Positions 63,202-64,000 of a stretch of DNA of 64,000 bases are shown piece after piece. The stretch comes from Pseudomonas sp. Irchel 3E13 (GTDB lineage: Bacteria > Pseudomonadota > Gammaproteobacteria > Pseudomonadales > Pseudomonadaceae), in NCBI RefSeq assembly GCF_900187455.1, contig NZ_FYDX01000011.1, positions 216,480-280,479 of the forward strand. The letters run 5' to 3'. Made by a program: the position numbers and the translations under genes. How positions within the stretch are numbered: the first letter of the stretch is position 1; the number at the start of each line of letters is the position of its first letter. The notes under the pieces were generated by a model. It had not been told where the DNA came from. It did no database searches and saw nothing but the letters and a program-made list of their open reading frames with translations.

Positions 63202-63510
63202 ATGAAACAGGTAGTTATGGCGTTGGTGCTGGGGTGTGGGGCGGCTGGAATGGTTGGATGTGCGGAAATGCAGCAGCAGGCCGGATCGCTCCTGGGACAA
63301 CCGGCTCAGCCGCAGCAAGTCGCAATGGAAGGCGGTCAGCCTGTCCAGACACTGGGCGGTGGTCAATCGAGCCAAGGCACGGTGCAGAACGCCGTAGCGC
63401 AGGAAGGGTCGTCTATGGCTTCTGACATGGCTAAAGAGGCAACCAGCACGCTGAAAAATGAAGTGAGTTCTTCGATCCGCTCCGCCATCCGTGGTGCTTT
63501 CAGCCGTTAA
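63202..63510 (+). CDS. Small lipoprotein, Gln/Ser-rich
   Basis: 102 residues, with AGGAG in front. Lipoprotein signal with lipobox MVGC (Cys at residue 20). The mature part is low in complexity (MQQQAGSLLGQPAQPQQVAMEGGQPVQ, then GGGQSSQGTVQNAV) and ends in a helix (STLKNEVSSSIRSAIRGAFSR). GC content is nearer that of the host than other genes of the element. It resembles small lipoproteins of conjugative or plasmid regions, but I cannot name it. Confidence 0.8.
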   Translation: MKQVVMALVLGCGAAGMVGCAEMQQQAGSLLGQPAQPQQVAMEGGQPVQTLGGGQSSQGTVQNAVAQEGSSMASDMAKEATSTLKNEVSSSIRSAIRGAFSR

Positions 63511-63521
63511 GCGAGTGATGA

Positions 63522-63541
63522 GAAGCCCCAAATGGGGCTTC
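63522..63541 (+). terminator. Hairpin after the lipoprotein gene
   Basis: GAAGCCCC-AAAT-GGGGCTTC, 8-bp perfect stem, 11 bp after the stop. It is followed by CCCCTC, without a T tract. Confidence 0.7.
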
Positions 63542-63560
63542 CCCTCATTGAGGAACAATT

Positions 63561-63968
63561 ATGAGGCGCTTAATAGTTGCCGCTGGCGTGCTTTTGGCTG
63601 GGCAAGTGAATGCAGCTTGTCAGGATAGATATTATTACTATCGCCCAACGTTGACCGTGACCAGTGTTAAAAGCTGGCAAGTTTATGACGATAAGGCTTT
63701 TCTAAATAGCCGAGAGCACTCGGATATTGAAAGGATGGTCAAAGAATGCGGCGCCCCTGCCGTTGGTGGCAAATACAACATCCAAGCAATATTGAATATA
63801 GTGGTTCCAGCTAATTTCTATCAGCTTAGAAAACCACTGTTTAACTATCCAAACATTCGACTCCCGAACGGTGTTAAGGAATCTCCGAACAAGCCTTCAG
63901 TTATGCGAGAATCCCCGCAACACCTGATCCGAGCCGCCCATGAGCCAGATGAGCTTTTCCGACTTTGA
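63561..63968 (+). CDS. Exported hypothetical protein truncated by an IS5-family element
   Basis: 135 residues in the present frame, but only about the first 105 are native: the frame runs into the left end of an insertion sequence at 63878 and its last 30 codons are IS DNA. A signal peptide is visible (MRRLIVAAGVLLAGQVNAAC, cleavage near residue 18), followed by DRYYYYRPTLTVTSVKSW and a Cys in MVKECGAPAVGG that can pair with the first mature Cys. Function unknown. The rest of the gene should continue after the right end of the IS, outside the window. Confidence 0.78.
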   Translation: MRRLIVAAGVLLAGQVNAACQDRYYYYRPTLTVTSVKSWQVYDDKAFLNSREHSDIERMVKECGAPAVGGKYNIQAILNIVVPANFYQLRKPLFNYPNIRLPNGVKESPNKPSVMRESPQHLIRAAHEPDELFRL

Positions 63969-64000
63969 GTACGCCGGCAAGCGCAAGCAAACCCGCCGAG
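63878..64000 (+). mobile_element. IS5-family insertion sequence (left end; continues past window)
   Basis: The left terminal repeat GGAATCTCCGAACAAGCC begins at 63878 and parallels the GGAAGGTGCGAACAAGTCC end of IS5. The four bases in front (TTAA, 63874-63877) fit the IS5 YTAR target. The transposase ATG follows 62 bp inside, as in IS5. Confidence 0.85.
63940..64000 (+). CDS. IS5-family transposase (3' end outside window)
   Basis: Only 20 codons are visible. The start MSQMSFSDFEYAGKRKQTRR is the characteristic N-terminus of IS5-group transposases (compare [21 protein letters not shown] of IS5). The DDE catalytic domain lies beyond the window. Codon use returns to GC-rich, consistent with an IS at home in this host. 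Confidence 0.88.
   Translation, partial: MSQMSFSDFEYAGKRKQTRR

Larger units (their letters stand above)
58520..64000. mobile_element. AT-rich integrated element with a ColE2-type replicon (left end; right end outside window)
   Basis: From about 58520 base composition and codon use change abruptly from GC-rich, GC3-biased to AT-rich, starting inside the conserved kinase H-box. The content is plasmid-like: a ColE2-type Rep, probable origin repeats, an antisense RNA locus, an XRE regulator, a pilin, small unknown proteins and an IS5 insertion. No integrase is visible in the window. The exact junction lies between about 58505 and 58530 (after CCGATGAATGCAATGATTGG). Confidence 0.85.

Overview
The window is a stretch of Pseudomonas chromosome (fluorescens/putida type). 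The evidence is the high GC and strong GC3 bias across 1-58.5 kb, gene neighbourhoods I know from Pseudomonas (ldt-nagZ/psrA/lexA-sulA, topA, fadBA; moaB-moeA; pdxB/MATE/tusA/rlmM; acnA-aer; dgt), REP/REPIN repeats carrying the typical GCGAGCAAGCTCGC arms, and CTG-N10-CAG LexA boxes. Nothing was searched against a database; names rest on motifs, lengths and order.

Layout. 0-13 kb: end of a SNF2 helicase gene, an ldt-nagZ pair read from psrA, lexA-sulA with two tandem SOS boxes, topA and the fadBA beta-oxidation operon. 13-25 kb: a universal stress protein, a Uup-like ABC-F ATPase, slt, a MOSC protein, cheV behind a FliA-type promoter, a NarL-type two-component pair, a lipid-kinase-like protein and a glycosyltransferase. 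25-42 kb: molybdenum cofactor genes, tRNA-Pro(CGG), a glycine-zipper protein, a lipoprotein-type malate:quinone oxidoreductase, a chemoreceptor, an MsbA-like exporter, pdxB, a MATE pump, tusA, rlmM and acnA. 42-56 kb: a large REPIN-like inverted repeat, the aerotaxis receptor aer and a KefC-like antiporter (each behind an Anr-like box), an EamA exporter with a divergent AraC regulator, a pseudouridine synthase, a small unknown gene with its own perfect LexA box, amt, a yqjD/yqjE/yqjK-like trio, an EAL phosphodiesterase and dgt.

56-64 kb: a BvgA/BvgS-like pair whose kinase is cut exactly in the H-box. From there the DNA turns AT-rich and looks foreign, and continues past the window end. This element carries a solitary type IV pilin, several small unknown (partly membrane) proteins, a ColE2-type replication initiator with a probable origin just downstream and a second copy of it about 0.5 kb further on, a convincing counter-transcribed RNA locus in the rep leader, an XRE regulator with a palindromic operator, a lipoprotein, and an exported protein truncated by an IS5-family element at a TTAA target. 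It reads as a plasmid-like replicon integrated into (or recombined with) the kinase gene, and is the most interesting part of the window.

Connections. PsrA probably controls itself and fadBA. LexA controls lexA-sulA and probably the 103-residue gene at 46.9 kb. Anr-type control probably covers aerotaxis and the KefC-like antiporter. FliA ties cheV to the flagellar regulon.
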